Shown: positions 10,063-22,887, numbered from the stretch's first letter. The stretch is 64,000 bases of DNA from Dichetophora obliterata (GCA_963920525.1 OY986435.1:300775908-300839907); one strand, 5' to 3'. A program made the numbers and translations. The notes: generated by a model from the letters alone, not told the origin.

Positions 10063-11530
10063 GGGCGTATCGAATTAAAATTTTTTCCGAATTTCACATT
10101 CTAAGAGGTCTCAAAAGATGCATAGGGTTTTCAAGATCTCTCAAAAAAAAAAGTTTTAGAAAAAAAAATAAGGATCTCTTCCTCTCCCGCAAGGACAACT
10201 TTGTTTTTTGAGAAAAACAGTAAAATATCACGATCTCGAAATGCTTTCATTTTTGTAAGGTAAACTTAATATGCCTTAAAGCATAAGTAAATATCGACTT
10301 TTACTAAAAATATTTTGGCAAACACGATGCCACTATTGGTTTTTATCCACAGTGCCCTGTGAGAAGGATATTCGAATCTAGATGTACACTCGGGATAGCA
10401 CAGATTGTTATCTGATTGTCAAAATTTTGGTGATACTATATATTTTTCGTATATGCATTTTCCTGTCTTGGAGAAATGTTTTCTTGAATGCTATTTTAAC
10501 TTTTTCAAAAAATGAATATAAGATGTTATATCTCGGGCACCAGAAGTGGTACCGAAGATAATTTTCTTGATTTGGATTCTGCAAATGTATTTGAACGAAA
10601 CCCCGTAAATATATCTATTTTAAAAAAGCAGGAAAAGGCAACGATTTTTTTTTCCTATTTTGATATTTAAAAAAATTACTCCAAGCATAAAATGTAACAA
10701 TTTCTTCTTCTTTTTCCTTCATATCTCCTTTATGGTTATTATTTAATTAAAATACTTCTCAACAACGATTGTTTAGTCAGTTGAGACCCATCGAATGGCA
10801 AGCTCAGAAACTAAAAATTTTAGTATAACATTTTTGTGAATGCTGAGTTGAGGTGTTTTAACGAAATAATAAAATTCATAAGGAAAGAACATTTTTAAAA
10901 AAATCGTGGTCTTAACCTGGTGTTGTAAATTGATACTCTTGTTGGACAGGGTATTTTTCAGAAACATTTGAAGAATCTAAATTAAGGAAATTATTTTCGG
11001 TACCACTTTTGGTGGCCGAGATATAAGACCTTGTATTAATTTTTTTTGAAACAGTTAAAAAATTGCATTTAAGTATGCATTTCTCAAAAACAAGAAAATT
11101 TTCATACGCAAAAAATATGAAAATTATTAATTTACCAAATTTAAAAAAACGTCAACACTATTATTAAAATCGCCAAAATCTAGACAATCAGAAAGCAATC
11201 AAAAGTTCTGTGCTACCTCGAGTGTACCTTTAGTTTCGAATATCCTTCACACAGGACCTTGTGGGTAAAAATCGAGAGTGGCATCGTGTTTGGCAGGATA
11301 TTTTAAGTAAGAGTCTTTATTTACTTTAAGACATATGCAGTTTTTCTTAAAAAAATCAAAGCATTTTGACATTGTGATTTTTTACTGTTTTTTTTTTTCA
11401 AAAAATAACTTTGTCCTTGCGGAAGAGGAAGACATCCTTATTTTTTCCTAAAATTATTTTTGGGAGAAGATCTCCAGCCTATGAACTTTTGGAACCTCTT
11501 AGAATACGATCTAAATTTTTCGATACGCCC
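10063..11530. mobile_element. 1.47-kb near-complete palindromic element, TA target site
   Basis: GGGCGTATCGAATTAAAATT at 10063 is the inverse of the right end at 11530, with TA on both sides. Complementarity continues inward: CTCAAAAAACAACTTTGTCC, GTGCCCTGTGAGAAGG and TATCTCGGSCACCARAAGTG each appear in mirrored order, down to a centre near 10797. No transposase frame exists. A right-half copy lies at 16838-17306. Confidence 0.75.
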
Positions 11531-11748
11531 TAATGGGTCTAAGTTTAAACATTAAGTTTAAATGGGTCTAAGTTTAAAAAATATTAAAAATAATATAAAA
11601 GTTTGTATTTATAAAACGAGCATGCATTATATAATATTACCAAGAACAATACAATCTTAGATAAAAACCCGGATGAAGAAGCCATAAAATATCGTACCGT
11701 CGATTTTATATCAATTTTCAAACAAAATATTTGATATCAATCATAATA

Positions 11749-14652
11749 GTGCGTTCAAGATGCTGCCGGTCTCCACTCTTCACCACTCTTCAAATGCATA
11801 ATATTTTTGACGGGTGGCAACCTTAAAATGAACACACCATAAAAGCCAGATCGATCTGTCAATGAATAGTGACGTTACAGTGTTCTAATTTTGGTATTGT
11901 TATAAAAATGGATAAAGAATTTCGTGACTTGATTAAGCTTTACTTTTTGCACAACAAAAGTGCGAAAGAAACAAAAGAAAAGCTCGGTAAATATTATGGT
12001 GAATCTGTTCCGTTTTATTCAGCAGTAAAATATTAGATTGCTGCTTTCAAAAGAGGTCGAATCAGCACAAAAGATGACAAGATCTATAAGGAATCGCAGT
12101 AATGCAATTTTAAAACGCAAAAAGTTGCTGCACGAAGCTCGCATTCGAGAACAACTTCTTCTCTGCCCCAAAGGGAGCAAGCATTTTTGGTCATTTGTTA
12201 AAAGAGTGAAGAATCAGACATCGTCACTGACTCGGCCGATTAAGCGAACCTATTGGCTAGATTGTTTGCACGAAATTCCACTTTCTCGGATAGCAATCAG
12301 CCACTGCCCTTTGATGAGGGTGGATCTTATGCAATGCAATCCAATTGTGCTTAAAATGTGTGCTTTTTCGCTGGCTCGGCCTTTGCGCAACTTTTCAGCA
12401 TCTCCTACACAACAGGAGTATTTTGTTTTGGCAAATGTCCAGAGGGTACTTAAAAAGGGCGATGCCACAAGCCCTACAATCTAACGACCCATTGCAATAT
12501 GCTCTACACTTTCCAAAGTTATGGAGAGCGTAATTAACTTGGACATTATAAACTGCCTGTAGCACAACCAACTGCTCAGTGATCTTATGGCGTTCTTAAC
12601 TGAAAAATGGAACCAATGCGTTCACTTTTTTCGACGAGAGCAGTGTCGTTGCTCTGGATATTTCAAAAGCGTTTGACCGAGTGTGGCATAAAGCGCTCGT
12701 AACGAAACTTATTGCATATGGTTTTGGTGGTTACTTCGCTCGATGTATCCTCAAGGACGTGTTTCCGCAAGGACAGAACGATTCTTGTAGTTAACGGTAT
12801 TTCGTCCGAGGAGCACGCCATCAACGCAGGAGTACCACAAGGTTTAGTTCTATCGCCAACTTTGTTTCTGGTTTTTATCGACGACCTTCTGTCGTTGACG
12901 CATAACTTAATACATTCGTTTGTGGACGACAGCAGCATTTGTCAATTATATTAATTAAAAAAACGCCCAAGCTCTATGAAGATTGAGAGAAAGAGGCAAA
13001 ATATGAATGACACACTCTTTAATGATATACAAAAAATCGAATAGATCCCTAATCTAAAAGACCCAGTGCTGTCTGTTAACCCACAAGCGGATGGATTGCC
13101 CCTTAGCTCCCCTCATTATGAATGGTGTGGATCTTATTGAATCAGTCGCTCTTGAGGTTCTGGGCATATCGATCCAATCTGATTTTCGTTGTAATAATCA
13201 TATTTTTGATGTGTCGAACGAAGCGGGCAGGGAATAGGTTTTTTAAAACGGTGCATAAAATATTTCACTTCAGCTGATCTTCGCGTGATCTACACTTCAT
13301 ATATCAGGCCGAAAATGGAGTAAAATTCGCTCATTTCAGGGGATTCAAGATCTTATTTGGAGTTGAGGGGATACAAGTATTTCATTCTCTCTAATTTCTT
13401 GAGCATCGACGGAATGTTGTTTGCCTCAGCCTTCTGTATAGGCACTACAATGAAAAGTGTTCAAGGGAGATACATGACCTGACGGCACCAGCTCGTGTGT
13501 TTCCCAGGTCCACTCGGGAAGCTGTCCAAGACCACTCCTTTAGCTTTGCCTCGATGTCCAACAGAACCTCGCATTACCGAGATAATTCGTTTTTTAGTCA
13601 CAAGGTAAAGTTGTGGAATAGTCTCTCTGCGAGCGTTTCATGTCAGTTTTACGCTGTGCAAATTTAAAAAAACTCTTCACCGACACTGCTCCATCTATCC
13701 ACCCTCCAATTAACTATCACCCATCTTCCGAAACAACACAATGCTAACACATTTATAGGGGGCACCCCTTGAGCGTTGGGTCGGTCTAAAATAAAAAAAA
13801 AGGACGCAGGGGAGCACCAAAAAACAGTGACCGCTCCAGAATATATTGGAAAGAAATCCACGATTTCTTATTGGACAATCCGAAAGTGAAAGTGCGTGAG
13901 ATAGCTACAGCCGTAGCCATATCGAGTGCGTTGGTGGTTTCTATTTTACATGAAGATTTGGGTATGAGAAAGCTGACTGCAAGATGGGTGCAGCGTTCGT
14001 TAACAATCAATTAAAAGCATGAACGTATTCGCACTTCCCAACAATGTTTGGACATGTTTAAGCAAAATCAAACTGATTTTTTACGTAAAATAGTGACAAT
14101 GGATGAAACATGGATTCTAAGGAATCAGCAAAAGAGTGGGTAGGTCCCAGTGAAAGTGCACCAAAGCAAGCGAAGACTCAACAAACGGCCGGAAAGGTGT
14201 TGGCGTCTGTTTTTTGGGATTTAAATGGCTTTTGTTTAACGATTATTTGAGAAAAGGAAAAACAATCAACAGCGACTATTACTGTAAATTATTGGACCGA
14301 TTCAAGAACGAAATCGCAAACAAACCGCCCATGGCCAAACTGCACGAGTTACTCTTCGAACTGTTTCCTCATCCCCCATATTTTCCAGATTGGCACCAAC
14401 GACTATTATCTGTTCCCTAATCTTAAAAATTACGCTTCAGAAAACAATATTTGCGAGGAATTAACAGATTGAATTGGAAACTGGAGAATATTTCGGAGAT
14501 CTTGAGAAATCATACTATTGAAAGGACATCGCAATGTTGGAAAATCGTTTGAATAAGTGTATCGAGCTGAAAGGGGACTATTTGGAAAAACTAACAATAA
14601 TTTTGGCAAAAACCGTGTTTTCTTTGTTAGGCCGGCAGCATCTTGAACGCCC
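11749..14652 (+). mobile_element. mariner element split by a LINE insertion
   Basis: The terminal repeats GTGCGTTCAAGATGCTGCCGG and the complement of the right end (GGGCGTTCAAGATGCTGCCGG) are flanked by TA at 11747-11748 and 14653-14654. The transposase starts MDKEFRDLIKLYFLH at 11908, is broken at about 12031, and resumes at about 13793 (KRTQGSTKN, ILHEDLGMRKLTARWV, TMDETW, VFWDLNGF, NSDYYCKLLDRFK, FPHPPYFPD). The segment with the second catalytic aspartate is missing and several frameshifts are present. Confidence 0.82.
12031..13790 (+). mobile_element. jockey-like LINE relic nested in mariner
   Basis: Fragments in order: RKKLLHEARIREQLLLCPKG, FWSFVKRVKN, VLKKGDATSPT, VALDISKAFDRVWHKALVTK, VVNGISSEEHAINAGVPQG, LSPTLFLVFIDDLL, and the C-terminal TSHYRDNSFFSHKVKLWNSL. 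These are the RT palm motifs (A: LDISKAFD; B: AGVPQG) and tail of fly jockey-type LINEs. The F-[AV]-D-D box reads SFVDDSS. Stops, deletions and a missing 5' half make it inactive. TAAAATA occurs at both junctions, a possible short target duplication. Confidence 0.78.
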
Positions 14653-15211
14653 TAGTCCGCATGGGGGCATAAAAATTCGTTATTCGATAATGCATCGACT
14701 TTCTTTTGTTTTATAATGCGTTAAAATGGCCGCATATACTAAGATTACTATTGTAAGAAACACAAATAAGCATTGAAAAATGAAAGTGTCGTTTCCTTTC
14801 CCAATAAGAATTAGGTTTTTCACATCATCACATTATGTCAGAGGAGGGGGAAGATTTATGAACGGCCCCTATGCAACTTTCTCATTTGTTCCTAATGGGT
14901 TGTTTGGGTGCTCTTATATTCGGACGCATAAAAAATATGAGTGGTTGTGTGTGTATGCACAGTACGCAATGAATTATGTTTATGTAAAAAATAATTACGT
15001 AAAGGAATATACTTATTTATGGCAAACATCAGACAGTTAAGTCCTACTTTATGATCGATGATTGACAGTTCATATATAGATTTAAATCATTGTTTTGGTT
15101 TACTCAAATGAAATACGTGGATGATTTTGACCACCGCTACTCAAAAATATTATTAAGCAATAAAAAATTATTTGCACAAAAGTTCAAAGTTACACGGTTC
15201 CGTTTCTCATT
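14653..15211. other. no gene seen
   Basis: AT-rich DNA; an 86-codon plus-strand frame at 14780 has no recognisable motif or flanking splice signals. Confidence 0.35.
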
Positions 15212-15432
15212 AAGCCCGATTCTAAATAATTTTCCCCTGGTAATCGGAAAAGGGAGTTTCAATTTTTAAGATAGCATATAAAGATATCACATTTTTTTTG
15301 TTTACAATCAAGAATATTGACAGTTGATGAACAAATTTGCATTATAAAGTTTCAAAATGTTCTTAAACTTTATCTTAAAAATGAAAACACTCTTTTCCGA
15401 TTCCCCGGGAAAAATTATTCGGAATCGGGCTG
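15212..15432. mobile_element. MITE of the AAGGGAGTTT/TTTTAAGATA family, copy 1
   Basis: The palindromic ends AGCCCGATTCTAAATAATTT and the complement of the right end (AGCCCGATTCCGAATAATTT) are followed by GGAATCGGAAAAG. The inner segment TTTTTAAGATA is shared with copies at 30924, 34465, 36937 and 46333. Confidence 0.72.
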
Positions 15433-15639
15433 ATAGTCAAAATAACAGATTTTACAGATTTTTACTGATGCTAAGGTTTCATTACAATAAGCCATATTAA
15501 CATTAAAATAACCTTCTGCATTACAGTTCTTAGCCAATTTTATTAGAACAAAGCTGAAAAAGAATTTTTTCTACATTTTTACTTCTACAATACATCTTCA
15601 TTTTCAGACAATATTTCGTAAATTATCTAAGAGCATATT

Positions 15640-15889
15640 TTCACCTAACATGCAAGAAGGCGTAACAACACTTTTTATGATTTTACAGGGGAAACAAAAA
15701 ACATTCTCAATACCTCAAGGGCTTACTAAGATTACTGAGGCTTTTAGTATTTTGTTAATAAAAACGTCATTTTTAGTTGTAGGAGTGTACAACTTTGCGG
15801 GAACATGTATTTTGATAAGGTGCATCATAACCAATCAAAAAGCCGATTTTGAATTTTTTGTTGTTACGCCTTCTTGCATTTTAGGTGAC
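15640..15889. mobile_element. 250-bp MITE with TCACCTAACATGC termini
   Basis: TCACCTAACATGCAAGAAGG at the left is mirrored at the right (complement TCACCTAAAATGCAAGAAGG) for about 30 bp including GCGTAACAAC. The open frame running through it has no protein similarity that I recognise. Confidence 0.68.
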
Positions 15890-16837
15890 GATATATACAT
15901 ACTACAACAGTATTCAAATGTAAACTGGCACTTTCCTTTTGTTAACAACAAAAAGAAGTTTTCAATTTGGCTTTTATCTTCTCGATCGATTCAAAAGGGT
16001 GCCCCCGGAACGTTTTTTTGAGTTTGCTAAATAGCCAGAAGTCACACGGAGCTTAATCAGGGAAATACGGTGATTGCGGAACAATACGAGTCAATTTTGG
16101 GTAAAAAACCATGAAGAATTAGTGTAAAGTAAAAAAAAATTTAATGTTCTGACGTTTATTTGTCTGACGAGAATTTAATGACGTTTTGAGCGAATTCAAT
16201 TAAAATGATGAGAGTACACCAGCAGAGTATCAAATTCTCTAGTTGTTAACCAACGCTTTACGAGAACGAAAAAGTTAGTAAAGTAATCATGTCTCTGTAC
16301 CGGTGGTCACTGTTGACTGTAACGTCCTAACCATCATCATTTTTGAAGACTTATTAAAATGCATGTTTTTAATAGTCATCTTAAAATGGAAATGATTAAG
16401 TTATTTTTACGTATCATGCAATTTTTCCTTTGCATACTTTACAAAAAATGCCTGCTTTCAATATGCATACAATAAATGCATGTTGTTTTTGCATATTTTT
16501 GCCTTTTTGATTTGCAACCATTAAAGGGCGGGTTCTCATGAAACTCGACCTAAAAACTGAATTATTATCGCATACGAAAAGAGCCAACATTGAAAAAACT
16601 GAATTATTATCGCATACGAAAAGAGCCCACACTTGAAAACATCGTTAACCAAAAGCATTTTCTGAAAAATTGTGTTTTTCAAACTGGTCTCCACGGTATC
16701 TCAAAAACTACTCTATATTCGAAATGCTCTATTTTTGTAATTTTTGTAATAATTGACGGGGTGCCGGGACATAGCCCCAATGTCGAAAAGGGGACATAAT
16801 CCCAAAAATTGAATTGAAAAAAAAGGACTACGACTAG
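15890..16837. other. no gene; one short tandem duplication
   Basis: A ~37-bp unit containing ACTGAATTATTATCGCATAC is duplicated at about 16555-16630. Otherwise AT-rich sequence without support for genes. Confidence 0.4.
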
Positions 16838-17306
16838 TTAAAAAATTGCATTTAAGTATACATTTCTCCAAAACAAGAAAATTCATTTGCGAACAATAAG
16901 CAAATTTTTAGTTCGCCAAATTTAAGGAAAACGTTAACACTGTAATCAATATCACCAAAATTGAGACAATCAGAATAAAATTAAAAGTTCTGCGCTGCAT
17001 TTAGATTCGAATATCCTTCACACAGGACACTGTGGGTAAAAACTAAGAGTGGCATCGTGTTTGCCAAAATATTGTTAGCTTAAGTCAGTATTTACTTTTG
17101 TTTTACGACATATGTAGTTTTTCTTACAAAAATGAAAGCATTTTGAGATCGTGATTTTTTACTGTTTTTCTCAAAAAACAACTTTGTCCTTGCGAGAGAG
17201 TTCCTTATTTTTTTCTAAAATTTTTTTGGGAGATCTTGACCACCCTATGCAACTTTTGAGACCTCTAAGAATGTGAAATTCGAAAAAATAGTAATTCGAT
17301 ACGCCC
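16838..17306. mobile_element. right half of the GGGCGTATCG palindromic element
   Basis: It matches 11045-11530 in order (GTTAAAAAATTGCATTTAAG, TTCACACAGGAC, ACTTTGTCCTTGCG, CGATACGCCC) and ends at 17306 followed by TA. The left half is absent. Confidence 0.65.
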
Positions 17307-17309
17307 TAA

Positions 17310-17575
17310 TGACCAATGATTCCAACAGCCCATAAAGCGCACCAAACGGTGACTTTTTCTGAATGAACACCATAAAACGCATGTAATGCCCGATGGATTT
17401 CTCGAATATAATTGTGTTTTTCAAAATAAATTTGAACAATTTGCAAACGTTGCTCCGGCATGAGTCTATTCATGATGAATTGGCAAACCAAACTAAAAAC
17501 AAAATCGAAAAATGTCAAATCAGCTGTGACTGAAAACATTATAGCTAATTTAAAGTTCTCTTAAAAAAAAACACC
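17310..17575 (-). pseudogene. deleted Tc1/mariner-superfamily transposase fragment
   Basis: The minus strand reads MNRLMPEQRLQIVQIYFEKH, a transposase N terminus, then joins directly to VHSEKVTVWCALWAVGIIGH from the catalytic domain. Hundreds of internal bases are missing, so it is non-functional. It abuts the half-element at 16838-17306. Confidence 0.7.
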
Positions 17576-17819
17576 CTTTATAAAGCGCTCGCAGAAAGGG
17601 TACATTTTAACTTAGTATTAATATGGGTTTTATTCAAAAAGTAGTGATTTACATTAGTCTAAATTTTTTTGAATGTAATATGGTTTTTACTGCAATAATG
17701 TTTTTTGATGGCCTTGATCTTTTTTCCAAAAATTACCTTAAATATTACCATAAGATGTTAATTAAGCATTCCATGGTCACGTACAGACAAATTCAACTTT
17801 TTATACCTCCAAGTTTAAA

Positions 17820-18480
17820 AATCGTAATAGGGGTATATTAACTTTGTCACTCCGTTTGTAACGCCGATGAGACCGGAATAGAAAAGTATATATATTCTTG
17901 ATCAGCATCACCTGCTGAATCGATTCAGCAGTCCGTCTGTCTGTCTGTGATCACATAACAGCCGTTATTTATAGCTATCGTAACGAAAATAAATATATAA
18001 GCTTTCTACTAAAAATGGAGGTCAAGTTTGAAAATGAGCCAAATCGGATAAAAACCACGCCTACCTCCCATACAAAGTGACTTAACACCAAAACGGTAAA
18101 ATCTCTTTAAATTCCGCAAAAACTAATCAAATGATTTTGTACATGCCTTAACAATTAATATCAACCTTGAGTATGAAATTTGTATAAATCATATGGAAAT
18201 TACCTCCCATACAAAGTGACTTAATAAAAACGGTAATATCTCGTTAAATTCCACAAAAAATAATCTAATCACTTGAAATTTTGCACATAAGCTTTAACAA
18301 TTAATATGTACTTTAAATATGAAATTTGGAAAAATCGAATCAAAACCACAGCTACCTCCCATACAAAGTGAGGTTACCAAAACGGTAAAATCTCTTTTAA
18401 TTCCGCAAAAATTAATCTAATGTCTTCAAATTAAAATACGGCAGTGGGGGTATTTTAACTTCGGTCCAGTCGAAGTTAAT
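17820..18480 (+). repeat. CCGTCTGTCTGTCTGT-type repeat with ~145-bp tandem units
   Basis: It starts GGGGTATATTAACTTTGTCA, CGTTTGTAACGCC, then CCGTCTGTCTGTCTGTGATC, a block widespread in fly genomes, then three units each carrying ACCTCCCATACAAAGTGA (about 18062, 18203, 18355). A reverse-orientation copy lies at 27290-28160. Confidence 0.68.
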
Positions 18481-20361
18481 TTCTTACTAGTTTATGTTAT
18501 TTTTGGACGCCTGGTCTTAGATATGTTAACTAGCCACGTGTTAGAAGCAAATTATAAGTACGAATTGAAGTTCAGAAGAAAAAATATTAAAAATCCCATT
18601 GTTATATTTTTAGCAATTTTTTATTATCTTGTTATGTACAGACAAATCGCGTCACGTGTCTGACAGAGTTGATGTAAGTAGTAATAATTGGTAGGGGAGC
18701 TTGGGGCTAGTTGCTACAAAATTTCGAAAAAAGATTTATTTTAAAATATTTTGAACTTTTTCAGATTACAACTGAAATTTATTATAGCCCCACTCTTTAT
18801 TCACGATATTGAAAACAAAGTTACGAGAAAGTTTGTTGATTTAAAAAAAATCATTTTCCGAAAAGTCAGGTGTAACAACTTTGGGGCAAGTTATAACAGG
18901 CGAATTGAGCCTTGTAATAACACTAAAGAAATGCGTTTAATCAAAATTCTTAAAGCTTTTATTTATTTTTACTGTTAAATTAACATATAATGTAATCATA
19001 AGACTAACTTATTGATAGCTTAGCTATTCAATTTAAAATTTTATATGAAATTAGCATAAAAATATTTGAAAGATTTATGAATAACTTCTTGAAGTAAACA
19101 AGTTACAAAAAATTTTAATCACGTCAAAGAGATTGGAAACAAAAACTCCATGTAAAATAACTAGCTGAACATGCTGAAGGTCAGAGAATCCGCTTTTACA
19201 AAAATAAAGTAACAATATGAAAGGAAACATACAAACAAAAAAGATGTAACAACAAAAAATTGATTTTACACAAACTTTTTATGTCTTACTTTAAAAAACT
19301 AATATCAATACGAACAAAACCATAAAACCAACAATAATTTTAGTTGTAACAATATTTTTAACACTGCCCCATGCGATGATTTTGAACATTTTCAATTATA
19401 GTTGAACTAAAAACTATAGTTGTTTATTAAAAAAATAAGGCTATCAATTTATATCTTAATATTTAAACAAAATTAATAAAATAATTTACTTATTTATAAA
19501 AACACCAGTTCTTTTATTTTTCACCATTCGTTGAAAAATTATGGACCTTTCAATTCTGGCCATCATCTGAAAACGTCAGAATTGGGAAATTTTCAATAAA
19601 TTGTAACTACGTCAGTTTTAAATACAATTTTTGAGATACCGTTCGAAAGGTATTGGATAGTAGTTGCTGGAAAAAATATAATTTACAAAATATATTTAAA
19701 AAAATGTATTTGCTAATTTCTCAAAAAACGCATAAAATTTCTGTTTTTTCCTTTTAAATATTAAGAATGTTACTTTTAATTTAAAAATAAATTTAGGGTG
19801 TTGTTTTTATGTGTTTTTTCCAATTCCAATTTTTGTGCACATACCTTATCATTATGAGGCACTGTATCGCCTAACGAGAACAACGAAAAAATTACACTGC
19901 AAAGGCGTCTTTTACTTATGAATCTCGATGAAAATGATGCCAAAGAGACCAAGTAGTATTTTAAGAAAGATATTCTTTTTCACTTTTCAACTCAAAAATA
20001 TCACTTTCTACTATATGGTTCAGGCGTTTTATGAAAAACTTTGAAGTGGTTTTATACTTATGAAACAGAGCGAATATTGTATATATATATTTATGTTTGT
20101 GGTTTATTTATGTATGTGATTAACGGCACCATGAAAAAAGTTTTCGAAAAAACAGTTAAATGTTATAAATACATTCCAAAAAGGAAAATAACTAATGTCT
20201 GAAAACTGATAAAAATACGCAAGTTAAAAAAAAAATACCATCCATAATTCAATATGAGATAACATTTTATGCACACATTTCTTACATTTTTAATTACACC
20301 ATTAGTAGTTATGAATAAAGAATTGAAATCAATTTGGAAGACCAGGAAGTTTTGAAATTAA
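18481..20361. other. no gene seen, AT-rich
   Basis: No supported exon or element boundary. A GGGGCTAGTTGC/GGGGCAAGTTA pair near 18700-18890 hints at a decayed repeat. Confidence 0.35.
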
Positions 20362-21577
20362 TGCCCCTATCACCGTCTGCGAATCGAATGCTTCACTCGA
20401 ATCGAATCATTTGGCGAATTTTTCTTTTTGTGGTATCACTGTTTGCGAACCTACTTATTCGCCTCAGATACGGTGCTGCCAAAGCAGAAAACATAAATAT
20501 TCGCTTAGAAACGTCAAAACTCAAGCCTCAAATTTCAATCAAGCCGCGATAAATACAAATAAATAACAAATTATACCAAAATGTTAAGCAGCACGGAGCT
20601 ATTCATTGTAGAAACAAACTTTGAGCAGATTACGACGCAGTATTAGGTATAAATCCAATCCGCTAGTGATTCCGACGACCTGTGAGTATTTTTATATGCC
20701 CGGTTGATCTTCATTGAAATAAATAAAATCATTTTAAGGTTTCAAACCTATTTTAGGCTTAACAAGGAAGCCTTTGTCTGCAGTCAACTCGGAATGTGCG
20801 ATTCCTCCTATTTTGAAGCAAGCTAGTACTCTACGATTTTTTGCTGAGGGTAGTTACCAAAAGAGCGTTGGAAACGATTTTGAATTGGGTCTTGCGCAAT
20901 CAACGGTGTCCACAGTTTTAAGCGAAGTTGTCGGGATTGTTGAGCGTAATCTTTGCCCTGTATGGATAAGAGCAATCATGACAGAACAGGAAAAATAACA
21001 GGCTCGGAACTTTTTTATGCAAAATCAGGATTCCCGGGAGTTATCGGTTGCGTCGATGGCACGCATATTGGCATTGTTGCCCCAGCATAGGCAAAACACC
21101 ATTACTTAAACCGAAAGGGATATTTCAGCATAAATGCAATGATCGTAGGTTCTATATTATGACATTGATTTAAATTTCTAACAACTTTATATGCAGGCTT
21201 GTGACCACAATATGGTCAGTCGGTCCCAGTGAATTTAATTCAACAACAAAACTTTTCCACGACTCCTTGTGGATGACTTTTGAAGAGCCGAATTTTCCCA
21301 ATCCAGATGCTATGTTTGGATTCTGCTCCTAAAGCTGGACCATTTTATGGAACTGCCGGTTGTTGGTTTTTTCATACTAAAAATAAATAACAAATGCTTA
21401 AAATCAAAAACAAACAAATACAAACAATGCAATTTACTTACCTTTTTCTATTATTTTCCATTTTGATGTGCAAAATAAAAAGAAAATCAAACGCATTCGC
21501 CGGCTTGTCACCAAATATTTTTATTCGTCTGTTTTTGACGCTTACGTCGAATGACATCTGCGAATGACATAAATTAC
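20362..21577 (+). mobile_element. PIF/Harbinger element copy 1, 3' end truncated
   Basis: Its left terminus TGCCCCTATCACCGTCTGCG is preceded by TAA. The nuclease gene runs on the plus strand. The right end matches copy 2 up to about GACATCTGCGAA, then stops short of the terminal repeat, where copy 2 begins. Confidence 0.75.
20581..21150 (+). pseudogene. Harbinger nuclease (HARBI1-like) remnant
   Basis: It starts MLSSTELFIV (20581) and is frameshifted. It then reads LRFFAEGSYQKSVGNDFELG, AQSTVSTVLSEVVGI, ERNLCPVWIRA and FPGVIGCVDGTHIGIVAPA, holding the first DDE aspartate (GCVDGTH). A stop follows MTEQEK at about 20996, and later catalytic residues are deleted. This family cuts and pastes DNA at TWA sites together with a Myb-like partner. 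Confidence 0.8.
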
Positions 21578-21580
21578 TTA

Positions 21581-22887
21581 TGCCCCTATCACAGTCGGCG
21601 AATCGAACAAAAATTAAGTCGAATTCGCCAAGTTGGTATCACCGTCGGCGAATGTTTAAATTTAATTTGACTGAAACGTCAAAAACAGGCGAATGAAAAA
21701 CTTCGTGGCATCACTGTTCGCGAATTTCGCAGACGTCATTCGACTTTAGCGTTGAAAACAGACGAATAAAAATATTTGGTGACAAGCCGGCGAATGCGTT
21801 TGATTTATTTTTATTTTGCACATAAAAATGGAAAATAATAGAAAAATAAGTAAATTGCATTGTTTGTATTTTTTGTGGTTTGTTTTTGATTGTAAAACAT
21901 TTGTTATTTATTTTTAGTATGAAAAAACCAACACCCAGCAGTTCCATAAAATGGTCCAGCTTTAGGAGCAGAATCCAAACATAGCGTCTGGATTGGGAAA
22001 ATTCGGCTCTTCAAAAGTCATCCACAAGGAGTCGTGGAAAAGTTTTGTTGTTGAATTAAATTCACTGGGACCGACTGTGACCATATTGTGGTCACAAGCC
22101 TGCATATATAGTGGTTAGAAATTTAAATCAATGTCATAATATAGAACTTACGATCATCCCTTTCGGTTTAAGTAATGGTGTTTTGCCTGTGCTGGGGCAA
22201 CAATGCAAATATACGTGTCATCGATGCAACCGATAACTCCCTGGAATCCTGATTTTGCATAAAAAAAGTTCCGAGCCTGTTCTGTCATGGTTGCTCTTTC
22301 TTAACCATACAGGGCTAAGATTACGCTCAATAATCCCGACAACTTCGCTTAAAACTGTGGACACCGTTGATTCAAAAGACCCAATTCAAAATCGTTTCCA
22401 ACTCTCTTTTGGTAACTATCCTCAGCAAAAATCGTAGCGTGTTCAAAATAGGAGGAATCGCACAACTTCGAATTAACTGCAGACAAAGGCTTCCGCGTTA
22501 AGCCTAAAATAGAATTGAAACCTTTAAGAGATTTTAAATATTTCAATGAAGATCAACCGGGCATATAAAAATATTCACAGGTCGTCAGGAATCTCTAGCG
22601 GATTGGATTTATCCCTAATACTGCGTCGTAATCTGCACAAAGTTTGTGTTTCCTCAGTTTCTCCAAAGAATAGCTCCGTGCTGCTTAACATTTTGGTATA
22701 TTTTATTATTTATTTGTATTTATCGCGGCTTAATTGAAATTTGAGGTTTGAGTTTTGACGTTTCTAAGCGAATTTTTATGTTTTCTGCTTTGGCAGCACC
22801 ACAAAAAGAAAAATACCACAAAAAGAAAAATTCGCCAAATGATTCGATTCGAGTGAAGCATTCGATTCGCAGACGGTGATAGGGGCA
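21581..22887 (-). mobile_element. PIF/Harbinger element copy 2, inverted, TTA target duplication
   Basis: Complete terminal repeats (TGCCCCTATCACAGTCGGCG; complement of the right end TGCCCCTATCACCGTCTGCG) lie between TTA at 21578-21580 and TTA at 22888-22890. Minus-strand remnants read MLSSTELFFGETEE, LCRLRRSIRDKSNP, STVSTVLSEVVGII and YRLHR, with many frameshifts. With copy 1 it forms a 2.5-kb inverted repeat. Confidence 0.8.

Noticed and set aside
15650..16021. 123-codon plus-strand frame
   Set aside because: It begins inside the terminal repeat of a MITE and runs out the other side; no recognisable protein.
16414..16632. 72-codon minus-strand frame with an internal repeat (LFVCDNNSVF)
   Set aside because: The repeat is only the ~37-bp DNA duplication at 16555-16630 read in frame; no splice or start support.
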